From: Thermococcus zilligii AN1
Lineage (GTDB): Archaea > Methanobacteriota_B > Thermococci > Thermococcales > Thermococcaceae
Assembly: GCF_000258515.1 (NCBI RefSeq)
Contig: NZ_AJLF01000002.1
Location: forward strand, 1 to 64,000
Length of the DNA: 64,000 nt
Direction: 5' to 3'
The notes beneath the pieces were generated by a model that ran no database searches, was not told the origin of the DNA, and saw only the letters and a list, made by a program, of their open reading frames with translations. Positions 1-8,218 of this stretch are shown here, piece after piece; position 1 is the stretch's first letter, and the number at the start of each line of letters is the position of its first letter. The translations under genes and the position numbers were made by a program.

Positions 1-2702
1 TTTAAGTCAACAACTTCAAACATCTTTCGTCATGTTGCAATAAGACTCTGGGAGAATGGAAACTCGGAGTATCAACTGAAACAATCAATGGAATACCATA
101 GTTGCAATAAGACTCTGGGAGAATGGAAACTGCAAGCAACACCAACGGCCGCTCAGGAACATCAATAAGTTGCAATAAGACTCTGGGAGAATGGAAACTC
201 ACCCACCACCTCCCATCACTTCAAAAGGTAACATAGTTGCAATAAGACTCTGGGAGAATGGAAACTAACAATATCCTTTAACGTCATTTTGTCTGTCCTC
301 AGTTGCAATAAGACTCTGGGAGAATGGAAACAAGGAGGCTGAGTTTTTACTGAAGCAGGGTGCTATGGCTTTGGTTGCAATAAGACTCTGGGAGAATGGA
401 AACCTAATCGTCCCATCATTACCCAAACCACTCTTATCCAACGTTGCAATAAGACTCTGGGAGAATGGAAACTAGGCCCCCTTGTCAAAGTCATAATAAA
501 CTCATACCACGTTGCAATAAGACTCTGGGAGAATGGAAACAATGAGGCGGAGATGGTAATGGATGCAGTGTTGGCGCGTTGCAATAAGACTCTGGGAGAA
601 TGGAAACCATCCTCAACATCGACAACCGTCGTAAACCACAAACCGTTGCAATAAGACTCTGGGAGAATGGAAACTAAGACCACCAAAAATTAGGACAACA
701 CAACAAAATTGTGTTGCAATAAGACTCTGGGAGAATGGAAACAAGATTGTTGCGAATGGTTATGCTGGTGTTGTGAGTTGCAATAAGACTCTGGGAGAAT
801 GGAAACAAGGAGTTTGAGGAGTTGATAAGGGATATTATTGGTAAGTTGCAATAAGACTCTGGGAGAATGGAAACTAGTAACCGTTCGCGTCAGAGACCCT
901 CACACCCTCGTGTTGCAATAAGACTCTGGGAGAATGGAAACTAGAGGTAGCTCCCCACAATGTCCTCGTCCTCCTCCCCAGGTTGCAATAAGACTCTGGG
1001 AGAATGGAAACCATAAACGGCCCTGTTCCCCACCTTCCCCACCGGCGTTGCAATAAGACTCTGGGAGAATGGAAACCGGAGAGATTGACCTCTTTGCTGA
1101 GAACACGCTCGAGTTGCAATAAGACTCTGGGAGAATGGAAACCACGGATGAGGAGGCAGAGAAGGTCATCGCTGAGATCCTGGTTGCAATAAGACTCTGG
1201 GAGAATGGAAACAGGAGCGAGGGATCACAATCACCGGCTGGTTTGTGGACAAGGGTTGCAATAAGACTCTGGGAGAATGGAAACGTTATGTTTGTTATGC
1301 TTAAGATGTTAAAGTCTTCGGTTGCAATAAGACTCTGGGAGAATGGAAACACGATAGGGGCAACAGGATACTTGAACCAGAGGTTAGGGTTGCAATAAGA
1401 CTCTGGGAGAATGGAAACGTTATGTCTGTTATGCTGAGGACAGTGAAGTCTTCGGTTGCAATAAGACTCTGGGAGAATGGAAACCCGGCACTGAAGGACG
1501 TGGGCGGGTTCGAGGATCTGTTGCAATAAGACTCTGGGAGAATGGAAACAAAGATTAAAAACCGGCGTTCATACGCTTTCAAGTCTGTTGCAATAAGACT
1601 CTGGGAGAATGGAAACACGACGCAGACACAATAGTTCAGAAGGCTGTCGACATTATGTTGCAATAAGACTCTGGGAGAATGGAAACCACCTGAACGTCCT
1701 CGACTTCCCACTCCTTCTCGCTGAAGTTGCAATAAGACTCTGGGAGAATGGAAACCGGCACCCTAACAAACAGCACTTTCTCCCTCATCCCGAAGTTGCA
1801 ATAAGACTCTGGGAGAATGGAAACCAGTTCCACTGCCTCGACCACCCTATCGAGAACCACGTTGCAATAAGACTCTGGGAGAATGGAAACGCAGGGCGAC
1901 GGGACGATTACTGTGGACTTTGTGTTCGTTGCAATAAGACTCTGGGAGAATGGAAACAGGCAGATATGGGGAATAAAACTCACGGAAACGAACCGTTGCA
2001 ATAAGACTCTGGGAGAATGGAAACGAGGGCTCTTCCGACCCCAGCCCGACCCTTGACGGCTGTTGCAATAAGACTCTGGGAGAATGGAAACTCCCAGTAC
2101 ACTGCAACCTCCACATCATACGCGTATGTTGCAATAAGACTCTGGGAGAATGGAAACGAGGCGCTACCGGTTCTATGACGCGCTCGATGCAGCGGTTGCA
2201 ATAAGACTCTGGGAGAATGGAAACAAACACAATCTCAACCCTAAACAACATCTCCAACCACCGTTGCAATAAGACTCTGGGAGAATGGAAACAAGGGAGT
2301 CACCGGGACAGTCCCCGGCCTGGCAGTGGGCGTTGCAATAAGACTCTGGGAGAATGGAAACTTCGCTGGTGCTGGGACTACGCTTGTTGTTGCTGAGCGG
2401 GTTGCAATAAGACTCTGGGAGAATTGAAACTTGATGTAGAACATCGTGTCGACTGCTGGCTGTTTTGAGTTGCAATAAGACTCTGGGAGAATTGAAACCG
2501 ACGTTGGTATACACGTCTTTCCACATACGGGTGTCGGTTGCAATAAGACCCTGAGAGAATTGAAACGGAAGTTCTCGAAACTGAACGCAGCGTTAGAGGG
2601 ATGTTGCAATAAGACTCTGAGAGAATTGAAACACGACAGCCAGCACGGAGAGCAATGCCACAACTCCTTTGTGTTGCAATAAGACTCTGAGAGAATTGAA
2701 AC
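1..2702 (+). CRISPR. CRISPR array, 40 complete repeats, left end outside window
   Basis: Forty 30-bp repeats (first 34-63, last 2673-2702) begin GTTGCAATAAG and end GAATGGAAAC; they are separated by 39 unique spacers of 34-42 bp, and bases 1-33 are part of another spacer. The first 35 repeats are identical. From the repeat at 2401 on, they drift: G25T at 2401 and 2469, T14C/G18A/G25T at 2537, G18A/G25T at 2603 and 2673. Decay at the right end places the leader to the left, outside the window, and transcription on the + strand. The last eight repeat bases (ATGGAAAC) resemble the 5' handle of Thermococcales crRNAs. No cas gene lies in the window, so the subtype cannot be told. Confidence 0.99.
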
Positions 2703-2783
2703 AAGGGGTATTATTGCAGGCACTGTGGTTATGCGGTTAGTGATGCTGAGTTGGCTCGTAGGGGGTATGTAGTTATTGAGTGA
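2703..2783 (+). pseudogene. C-terminal fragment of a CxxC-containing protein
   Basis: An open frame starting directly after the last good repeat encodes 26 residues ending in TGA at 2781-2783. It contains YYCRHCGYAV, a zinc-knuckle-like CxxC, and finishes RRGYVVIE. No start codon lies in this frame before the repeat, so it is the tail of a gene whose front is missing. The stop overlaps the GAGGTGAT ribosome binding site of the next gene, which is typical of a real operon. The parent protein is not recognised. Confidence 0.5.
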
Positions 2784-2793
2784 GGTGATATTT

Positions 2794-2967
2794 ATGGGTA
2801 TAGTTTTAGATGTGTTGCTATATTTGGTTATTTTATTTGTTGTTGGTTTTAGTGCTTTGGTGTTGTTGGTTTGGTTTTATTCGATGTTGGCGGATTTGTT
2901 CCTTGAACCGTTAAGGGGGTTGTTTGATGAAGGTGAGGGATTACGTGAGAATGAAAGGTATAAGTGA
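2794..2967 (+). CDS. Small single-span membrane protein, unknown function
   Basis: A 57-residue protein with one long hydrophobic helix (about residues 4-33, rich in V, L, F and I) followed by a short charged tail ending ENERYK. The ATG at 2794 was chosen over a TTG at 2776 because GAGGTGAT at 2782-2789 precedes it by four bases. Codon use (TTG, GTT, TTT, ATT) is unlike the GC-rich host genes around it. It is the only intact gene in the 319-bp segment between CRISPR repeats. Whether it is still expressed is unknown; no relative is recognised. Confidence 0.6.
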   Translation: MGIVLDVLLYLVILFVVGFSALVLLVWFYSMLADLFLEPLRGLFDEGEGLRENERYK

Positions 2968-3031
2968 TTTATATCCTCACCAGAAGGAGGCTTTGAAGGT
3001 TCTTCTTGGGACTGATAAGAAGTTGCAATAA
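2927..3031 (+). pseudogene. N-terminal fragment, possibly of an SF2 helicase
   Basis: A 34-codon frame from ATG 2927 (or ATG 2951 in the same frame) overlaps the end of the small membrane gene and ends at a TAA supplied by the decayed CRISPR repeat (CAATAAG). The text ISDLYPHQKEALKVLLG resembles the stretch with the conserved Gln before Walker A in superfamily 2 helicases, where a hydrophobic-P-x-Q-x-x-A pattern is common. The P-loop and everything after it is absent. The helicase reading rests on this short pattern alone. Confidence 0.4.
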
Positions 3032-3051
3032 GGCCCTGGGAGAATTAAAAG
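3022..3051 (+). repeat. Decayed CRISPR repeat
   Basis: Thirty bases matching the array repeat at 25 of 30 positions (differences at 12, 14, 25, 26 and 30), in the same orientation. It closes the right side of the 319-bp segment. Confidence 0.9.
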
Positions 3052-3130
3052 ACAAGAACACAGTTCACCCCGGGCTTTGGTGGGGGTCTCAGGAAACTTC
3101 GAGGGGGTGTGGGGGACGGGACGTCCCCCC

Positions 3131-3150
3131 AGACTCTGGGAGAATGGAAA
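3131..3150 (+). repeat. Partial CRISPR repeat
   Basis: Twenty bases identical to repeat positions 10-29; the first nine bases are missing. A further 11-base match to the repeat end (AGAATCGAAAC, 3156-3166) follows and runs into the stop codon of the PHP gene, so the array once reached at least to about 3166. The 79 bases between this piece and the decayed repeat (3052-3130) hold no gene. Confidence 0.85.
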
Positions 3151-3165
3151 TCAGAAGAATCGAAA

Positions 3166-3819
3166 CTACAGGAACTCCTCAAAAAGGAGGTCTTCCTTCT
3201 TTCCGCCGGCCTTTAAAAACACGCTCTCGCTCCACCCCACACTCCCCACGTCCCCGGGGGTGTGGGCGTCGCTCGCGAGGGTGAGCTTTATTCCCCTCCT
3301 TATGCACTCCCTCACGAAGTCAAGCTCCGGGACGTTGTAGCGGGAGCTTATCTCAAAGGCCTTTCCATTCGCTTCTGCAAGCTCGAGGATCTCCCCGATC
3401 TCCTCCGTCCCGGGGAAGCCCGTGTACGGAAAGTTGGCCCCGAAGTGGCCGATGACGTCAACCTCCTCGTCCATTAAAGCAATTTTGACGAGCTCCAGGT
3501 ACTGCCCGGGGGTCTCAAGGTACTCGTGGACGCTCGCTATAACGAAGTCGAGCTTCTTCGCCATAAAAGTCGGGACGTCGACGCCGTTTTCCGTTATGTT
3601 CCCTTCCACCCCGGCCAGGACCACGACCTCAGAGTCTTCCGCCCACTGCCTTACCTCGCGGACGTAGCGGTTCAGGGTCTTCGGCTCAAGGTAGTGGCTG
3701 TGGTCGGTTATTGCGAGAACCCTCAGCCCCTTCTCCTCAGCGGCCGCTATGTTGTCCGATACCGTGCCAATGCCGTCCGAGTAAACCGTATGCGTATGGG
3801 TGTCGTGGGGGAACCTCAT
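3166..3819 (-). CDS. PHP-family metal-dependent phosphoesterase
   Basis: A 217-residue PHP-domain hydrolase, the fold shared by histidinol phosphatase, the DNA polymerase X/III PHP domains and TrpH-like phosphoesterases. Metal-binding motifs are in order: HTHTVYSDG near residues 8-16, ITDHSHY at 37-43, a GVEGNI stretch, SVHEY, and a late SDAH. The single-domain length fits stand-alone archaeal PHP proteins. The ATG at 3819 was chosen because the motif begins seven residues later; longer frames add a low-complexity head. Its stop codon touches the last CRISPR repeat remnant. It is divergent from the methylmalonyl-CoA mutase gene. The substrate is not predictable. Confidence 0.9.
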   Translation of the reverse strand: MRFPHDTHTHTVYSDGIGTVSDNIAAAEEKGLRVLAITDHSHYLEPKTLNRYVREVRQWAEDSEVVVLAGVEGNITENGVDVPTFMAKKLDFVIASVHEYLETPGQYLELVKIALMDEEVDVIGHFGANFPYTGFPGTEEIGEILELAEANGKAFEISSRYNVPELDFVRECIRRGIKLTLASDAHTPGDVGSVGWSESVFLKAGGKKEDLLFEEFL

Positions 3820-3913
3820 GGCAAACACCGGGTGATGTTGGACAGGGGGTTTAAGCCCCTTATTGTCGGACAAAATATCCAATGTAAGGGCTAAACTTGA
3901 ACTTTGACAAACC

Positions 3914-3921
3914 TTTAAATA
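3914..3921 (+). promoter_or_regulatory. TATA box of the methylmalonyl-CoA module
   Basis: TTTAAATA lies 31 bp upstream of the ATG at 3952, in the intergenic region shared with the divergent PHP gene; start of transcription near 3945 is inferred. Confidence 0.6.
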
Positions 3922-3951
3922 CGGCGGAGACAATTAGGTGTGGTGGTGTTC

Positions 3952-4380
3952 ATGGTGGAGCGCTCAAAGGTGCGCGTTGTAGTGGCGAAGCCCGGCCTCG
4001 ACGGCCACGACAGGGGGGCAAAGGTCGTTGCGAGGACCCTCAAGGAGGCAGGCTACGAGGTCATCTACACCGGGATAAGGCAGACGCCCGAGCAGATAGT
4101 CGAGACGGTTATCCAGGAAGACGCCGCAGTCCTCGGGATAAGCATACTTTCAGGGGCGCACATGGTTCTCATCCCGAAGATACTCAGGCTTTTGGAAGAG
4201 AAAGGTCTGAAGCCAGGGGAGGACGTTGCCGTCTTTGCCGGCGGGATAATCCCACCCGACGACGCTGAGGAGCTCAAAAAGATGGGAGTCTTCGAGGTCT
4301 TTGGCCCCGGAACACCGCTGAAAACCATAATAGAGGCCGTTGACAAAGCCGCCGAGAACCTCAAGAGGTTCAGGGCTTAG
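3952..4380 (+). CDS. Methylmalonyl-CoA mutase, cobalamin-binding subunit
   Basis: The 142-residue B12-binding subunit of methylmalonyl-CoA mutase (alpha C-terminal domain type), which interconverts methylmalonyl-CoA and succinyl-CoA with the separately encoded catalytic subunit. The base-off cobalamin motif D-x-H-x-x-G is present as D17, H19 and G22, followed by SILSGAH and AGGIIPPDD, the expected loops of the flavodoxin-like fold. ATG 3952 follows GGTGGTG; a GTG at 3940 is less likely. It heads an operon-like row with meaB and the epimerase. The catalytic subunit is not in the window. Confidence 0.95.
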   Translation: MVERSKVRVVVAKPGLDGHDRGAKVVARTLKEAGYEVIYTGIRQTPEQIVETVIQEDAAVLGISILSGAHMVLIPKILRLLEEKGLKPGEDVAVFAGGIIPPDDAEELKKMGVFEVFGPGTPLKTIIEAVDKAAENLKRFRA

Positions 4381-4412
4381 CTTTATATTCTCCCTGGATA
4401 ATTTCTCCAGTG

Positions 4413-5390
4413 ATGCCTATGACTGAGGAGCTCGACGGCATAATCGACCTCGCACTCAAAGGCGACAAGAAGGCGATAGCCAGGCTGATAACCCTCGTCG
4501 AGAACGACGAGGAGAAAGCCAGGGAGATAGTGAAGAGGGTATACCCCCTCACCGGAAAGGCCTACGTCGTTGGAATAACCGGCCCACCCGGCTCTGGAAA
4601 GTCGACCCTCCTCGACAAGCTCATAAAGCTCGCGAGGGATGAAGGGCACAGGGTCGGCGTCATAGCCGTTGACCCGACTTCACCTTTCACCGGCGGGGCT
4701 TTGCTGGGAGACAGGTTAAGGATGCAGAGGCACTCGACCGACGAGGGTGTATTCATAAGGAGCATGGCAACGCGCGGCGCCCTTGGGGGTCTGGCAAAGG
4801 CTACCAACGACGCCATAAAAGTCCTCGACGCCGCTGGCTACGACCTGATATTCGTTGAAACGGTTGGAGTCGGCCAGATAGAGGTGGACATCGTCAAGAC
4901 CGCCGACACGGTTGTTCTCGTAACCGTTCCCGGACTTGGCGACGGGGTTCAGGCCATAAAGGCCGGCCTCATGGAGGTCGCCGACGTATTCGCCATCAAC
5001 AAGGCCGACAGGGAAGGCGTGGAGATAGTTTACCTCGAGCTCAAGATGGCCCTTGAGTTCGAGATGGACAGGTGGAAGGAACTGGGCTGGGAGCCGCCGA
5101 TAGTAGAAACGACGGCCTTCACCCTTAATGGAGTCAGACCCCTCTGGGAGGCCATAAAGCGGCACAGAGAGTACATGGAGTCGAGCGGAAGGTTAAGGGA
5201 GCGCAGGGCCTTCCGCGCCAGGGAGGAGGTAAAGACCATAATAGCCTCTTCGATAGCGAGGAAAGTCGAGGAGAGGCTCGCGGGTGGGGAGGCCAAAGAG
5301 CTTATTGATGGTGTCGTGGAGGGGAAGCTTGACCCCTATTCGGCCTCTCAAATCGTCATGGAGAAACTTAAGGAGGACCTCTGGAGGTGA
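4413..5390 (+). CDS. meaB: MeaB/ArgK-type GTPase, methylmalonyl-CoA mutase chaperone
   Basis: A 325-residue G3E-family P-loop GTPase that gates cofactor loading and protects methylmalonyl-CoA mutase. Walker [10 protein letters not shown] is at 57-65, followed by VDPTSPF, switch region VETVGVGQ, and the NKAD guanine motif. Length matches the family. A TATA-like CTTTATATT begins one base after the upstream stop, about 30 bp before the start, so a leaderless transcript from ATG 4413 is possible; ATG 4419 and GTG 4410 are alternatives. It overlaps the ribosome binding site of the epimerase gene. The family was once called LAO/AO kinase, a misnomer. Confidence 0.95.
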   Translation: MPMTEELDGIIDLALKGDKKAIARLITLVENDEEKAREIVKRVYPLTGKAYVVGITGPPGSGKSTLLDKLIKLARDEGHRVGVIAVDPTSPFTGGALLGDRLRMQRHSTDEGVFIRSMATRGALGGLAKATNDAIKVLDAAGYDLIFVETVGVGQIEVDIVKTADTVVLVTVPGLGDGVQAIKAGLMEVADVFAINKADREGVEIVYLELKMALEFEMDRWKELGWEPPIVETTAFTLNGVRPLWEAIKRHREYMESSGRLRERRAFRAREEVKTIIASSIARKVEERLAGGEAKELIDGVVEGKLDPYSASQIVMEKLKEDLWR

Positions 5391-5394
5391 TGGC

Positions 5395-5793
5395 ATGTTT
5401 AAGAAAATAGACCACGTTGGCATAGCCGTCAGGAACCTTGAGGAGGCCATGAAGGTGTGGGAAGGCCTCGGCCTCAGGGTCGACGAGGTTGAGGAGGTTC
5501 CGGATCAGAAGGTCAGGACTGCAATAATCCACATAGGAGAGAGCAGGATAGAGCTTCTGGAGCCAACTGCGGAGGACTCGCCGATAGCGAAGTTCATAGA
5601 GAAGCGCGGGGAAGGTATACACCACATAGCCCTCGGCGTTGATGACATGGAGGAACACCTCAGGGAGCTGAAGGAGAAGGGCTACCAGCTCATAGACGAG
5701 AAGCCGAGGATAGGCGCCGGCGGGGCAAAGATAGCCTTTGTGCACCCGAAGGCGGTAACAGGTGTTCTCCTGGAGCTTTGCCAGAGGGAATGA
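5395..5793 (+). CDS. mce: Methylmalonyl-CoA epimerase
   Basis: A 132-residue vicinal-oxygen-chelate protein that epimerises (R)- and (S)-methylmalonyl-CoA. The beta-alpha-beta-beta-beta modules start [10 protein letters not shown] and [10 protein letters not shown], carrying metal-binding His residues, and the protein ends with GVLLELCQ, where the family places a metal-binding Glu. A strong GGAGGTGATGGC precedes ATG 5395 and contains the stop of meaB, indicating coupled translation. Together with the two upstream genes it links the mutase to the decarboxylase encoded at 53.6-57.2 kb. Confidence 0.97.
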   Translation: MFKKIDHVGIAVRNLEEAMKVWEGLGLRVDEVEEVPDQKVRTAIIHIGESRIELLEPTAEDSPIAKFIEKRGEGIHHIALGVDDMEEHLRELKEKGYQLIDEKPRIGAGGAKIAFVHPKAVTGVLLELCQRE

Positions 5794-5932
5794 ATTTTTC
5801 AGCCCGTTTCACTTTTTGTGATGCTTTTTGTTTGCCCTCAACGGCCTTATTCCAAATGTATTCAAACGTTCAGGCAAAATGTAAAAATTTAATGGAACCC
5901 AATGTTATGACAGGTGCCAAAAACCGATAATC
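5794..5932. terminator. T-rich intergenic region after the epimerase
   Basis: Runs of T on the + strand (TTTTTC after 5794, CTTTTTG and GCTTTTTGTTTG around 5814-5835) follow the epimerase stop, as in archaeal oligo-T termination. No gene seen here. Confidence 0.35.
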
Positions 5933-5940
5933 TTTTATAC
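5933..5940 (+). promoter_or_regulatory. TATA box of the DUF835 gene
   Basis: TTTTATAC ends 29 bp before ATG 5970. Confidence 0.55.
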
Positions 5941-5969
5941 AACAACTACAACTTTCTCTGGGACCGGAT

Positions 5970-6452
5970 ATGATGTTCCCAAGGCTGGCAAAATCGTGGG
6001 GAGCGAAAAGGAACGTTGATGAAAACGCCGGAATAATTTCACCAGTGGAGCTTGGGGATGTGCTTCTCTCTGTATCCAAACTGTCTCCAGTCCTTTTTGT
6101 TGGCAGGATTCCACCAAAAGTCCTCTTCTCCAGTTTGAAGGCCCCAGCAGAAAAAATAAAACCCCTCTGGCTTACAACGGTCGAAACGCAGAGTCCCCAC
6201 GCGGTTAACCCGAGACATCTGTATAAGATCGTGGCAATAATTGAGAGGGAAGTGGCAACAAACAAGTCCTGGGTAATAGTCGATGGAATTGAGTACCTCA
6301 TAATAGAAAACGGACTGGAACCAACCCTAAAGTTCTTAGGGCAGGTAAGAGACGTAACGGCTCTCCATGGATCAAGCCTCTATGTGGTGGCAAGCGACGC
6401 CCTAAGCGGGAAGGAGATGGCCCTCATAAGAAGGGTTTTGGGTTTGCCGTAA
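5970..6452 (+). CDS. DUF835 family protein
   Basis: A 160-residue protein of the DUF835 family, common in Thermococcales. Visible family features are PLWLTTVE, the middle NPRHLYKIVAIIERE, the signature VIVDGIEYLIIENGLE, and a C-terminal half reading LYVVASDALSGKE. The fold resembles RecA-like two-layer domains without a P-loop; no catalytic motif is apparent. There is no signal peptide or membrane segment, so it should be cytoplasmic. Two adjacent ATG codons (5970, 5973) serve as possible starts. It stands alone, convergent with tRNA-Arg. Function is unknown; some family members sit next to sensory domains. Confidence 0.8.
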   Translation: MMFPRLAKSWGAKRNVDENAGIISPVELGDVLLSVSKLSPVLFVGRIPPKVLFSSLKAPAEKIKPLWLTTVETQSPHAVNPRHLYKIVAIIEREVATNKSWVIVDGIEYLIIENGLEPTLKFLGQVRDVTALHGSSLYVVASDALSGKEMALIRRVLGLP

Positions 6453-6461
6453 AAACTGTTC

Positions 6462-6539
6462 TGGCGCCCCGGCGGGGATTTGAACCCCGGACCGCGAGGT
6501 CCGCAGCCTCGCGCCCTATCCTGGCTAGGCCACCGGGGC
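6462..6539 (-). tRNA. tRNA-Arg (anticodon GCG)
   Basis: The minus strand folds as a cloverleaf: acceptor GCCCCGG/CCGGGGC, T arm CGGGG-TTCAAAT-CCCCG, anticodon loop CTGCGGA reading GCG for CGC. G discriminator and encoded CCA (6462-6464). A minus-strand TATA (TTTATAAG, 6566-6573) lies upstream. No intron. Confidence 0.96.
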
Positions 6540-6660
6540 ACGCCCGCTAACATTCCTGAGGACGCCTTATAAATTTAACTTTTCTGCCGTTGTCGAACCA
6601 TGCAATGTCAAAGGAACGTTAACTTTATCTCGGGAAATGTGTAACACCGTCGGTGATACC

Positions 6661-7902
6661 ATGGATCCAAGGAAGCTGGTAATCTACGAGGTCTTCCCCA
6701 GGAACCATACCGAAGAAGGAACCCTCAAAGCCCTGATGGGTGACCTTCCCAGGATAAAGTCCCTCGGCGTGGATTACGTCTGGCTCATGCCGATATACCC
6801 CATAGGGGAAGAGGGAAGGAAGGGAACCCTCGGCTCTCCATACTCCATAAAGGACTACCGTTCTATAAACCCGGAGCTTGGAACCTTTGAGGACTTCAAG
6901 GCCTTCGTTGACAGGGCCCACTCCCTTGGCCTGAAAGTCATGATAGACATTGTATACAACCACACCTCCCGGGACTCCATCCTGTTCCGCGAGCATCCCG
7001 AGTGGTTCTACAGGGAAAACGGAGCCCCCTCCCGGAAGGTTCCGGACTGGAGCGACATCTATGACCTTGATTATTCCAAGCCAGAGCTCTGGGAATACCA
7101 GATAGAGACCCTCAAGTTCTGGGCCAGATACGTGGACGGCTTCAGGTGCGATGTGGCCCCCCTGGTTCCCCTCGAGTTCTGGAAGAGGGCAAGGGAAGAG
7201 GTTTCTAAGGTGAACCCCAACATCCTCTGGCTTGCCGAGACGGTACATCCTTCCTTCCTGCTCTGGTTGAGGGGCAGAGGCTTTGCTGTCCACTCTGATC
7301 CGGAGATGCACGCGGCTTTTCACCTCACCTACGACCACGACGGCAGGGAAGTCTTTGAAGCCTACCTGAGGGGGAAGAAAGGCCTCGGGAGCTATGCCGA
7401 CTATCTAAACGTTCAGGAGGCGCTGTATCCAGCGGACTACGCGAAGCTCCGTTTCCTGGAAAACCACGACACTCCAAGGGCGGCCTCCTTATTCCGGGAT
7501 GAACTCAGGCTCAGGAACTGGACTGCGCTTACGTTTATGCTCAAGGGAGCGACACTCGTTTATGCCGGCCAGGAATACGCGATAAAAAAGGCCTCGAACC
7601 TCTTTGAGAAGGACCCGGTCCCCTGGGAGACCGGCGATGAGGAGTTCCTGAGGTTCTTCGAGAGGCTTATTCCCATCAAGAAGACCCTGAAGTGTGAAAA
7701 CCAAAGGGTAAGGATGCCCAAAGAGGGTGTGCTTGTCGTGGAGTGCGATAACGCGACGGGGGTCTTCAACGTAGAGGGGAAGATCGGGGAGATCGAACTG
7801 GAGATCAACGGAAAGAACCTCCTCACGGGGGAGGATGTAAGGAGCAGGAACGGGAAACTGGAGCTGGACTTTGAGCCCATGATAATCCTCCGGAGTGGCT
7901 AA
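6661..7902 (+). CDS. Cytoplasmic GH13 alpha-amylase-type glycosidase
   Basis: A 413-residue glycoside hydrolase family 13 enzyme. The conserved regions are in order: MIDIVYNHTS (94-103), GFRCDVAP with nucleophile D164, WLAETVHP with acid/base E193, and FLENHDTPR with D270. A short beta-rich C-terminal domain follows the barrel. There is no signal peptide, so it should act inside the cell on imported maltodextrins or glycogen-like polymers. It lacks the N-terminal domain of typical cyclomaltodextrinases and is shorter than secreted Thermococcus amylases, so the exact substrate is open. ATG 6661 follows GGTGATACC; the longer frame from 6637 is unlikely. Confidence 0.92.
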   Translation: MDPRKLVIYEVFPRNHTEEGTLKALMGDLPRIKSLGVDYVWLMPIYPIGEEGRKGTLGSPYSIKDYRSINPELGTFEDFKAFVDRAHSLGLKVMIDIVYNHTSRDSILFREHPEWFYRENGAPSRKVPDWSDIYDLDYSKPELWEYQIETLKFWARYVDGFRCDVAPLVPLEFWKRAREEVSKVNPNILWLAETVHPSFLLWLRGRGFAVHSDPEMHAAFHLTYDHDGREVFEAYLRGKKGLGSYADYLNVQEALYPADYAKLRFLENHDTPRAASLFRDELRLRNWTALTFMLKGATLVYAGQEYAIKKASNLFEKDPVPWETGDEEFLRFFERLIPIKKTLKCENQRVRMPKEGVLVVECDNATGVFNVEGKIGEIELEINGKNLLTGEDVRSRNGKLELDFEPMIILRSG

Positions 7903-7921
7903 CGGGGGAGCCACCGAAAGA

Positions 7922-7929
7922 TTTATAAA
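7922..7929 (+). promoter_or_regulatory. TATA box of tRNA-Gly
   Basis: TTTATAAA lies 32 bp upstream of the mature tRNA 5' end at 7961. Confidence 0.6.
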
Positions 7930-7960
7930 GCGGCCGGGAGTGAGTATGTAACGGGCCAGT

Positions 7961-8038
7961 GCGGTGGTAGTCTAGCCTGGTCCAGGACAGCGGCCTGCCA
8001 CGCCGCTGGCCCGGGTTCAAATCCCGGCCACCGCACCA
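7961..8038 (+). tRNA. tRNA-Gly (anticodon GCC)
   Basis: Cloverleaf with acceptor GCGGTGG/CCACCGC, anticodon stem GCGGC/GCCGC, loop CTGCCAC giving anticodon GCC, and T arm CCGGG-TTCAAAT-CCCGG. A discriminator and encoded CCA at 8036-8038. No intron. Confidence 0.96.
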
Positions 8039-8071
8039 CAACAATATAATTTCTGACGTCGCTATTTTATG

Positions 8072-8091
8072 AGATTTTTCGATAAAAATCT
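8072..8091. terminator. Perfect A/T inverted repeat downstream of tRNA-Gly
   Basis: AGATTTTT and AAAAATCT are complementary across a four-base loop. It may end the tRNA transcript or act as a protein-binding dyad before the next gene; the rest of 8039-8218 holds a GC-rich dyad (CCCGCTTCCCGGG) and a likely weak promoter near 8165. Confidence 0.35.
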
Positions 8092-8218
8092 TCAGAGCCA
8101 GGCACGTTACCGTTTTCTGAGGTTCCCGCTTCCCGGGACGTTAGGACGCGCATGAAGGGAAAACCTTAAAAGCTCCCAGTTTTTAGTAAATACAGGTAAC
8201 GAAAAAGGAGGTGGGAAG

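Larger units (their letters stand above)
2703..3021 (+). other. Oversized foreign-looking segment between two repeats at the trailer end
   Basis: This 319-bp stretch lies exactly between the last good repeat (ends 2702) and a decayed repeat (starts 3022), so it occupies a spacer position at about eight times spacer length. It is richer in A and T than the flanking chromosome and reads as a slice of a compact operon: the 3' end of one gene, a complete small membrane gene and the 5' end of another, each in the same direction with archaeal-type spacing. Both outer genes are cut where the repeats begin. Origin from a virus or plasmid is inference. Confidence 0.75.

Noticed and set aside
1-2723. 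Many open frames of 60-200 codons in the CRISPR array on both strands
   Set aside because: They consist of the repeat translated over and over (for example FHSPRVLLQ and VSILPESYCN) with spacer text between; they follow from the 30-bp repeat lacking stops in these frames, not from genes.
3262-3894. Plus-strand open frames opposite the PHP gene
   Set aside because: The PHP motifs are in the minus-strand frame; the opposite frames have no binding site or recognisable motif.
8072-8091. Riboswitch upstream of the phosphoesterase-like gene
   Set aside because: Only a simple A/T dyad with a four-base loop; nothing resembling a known riboswitch.
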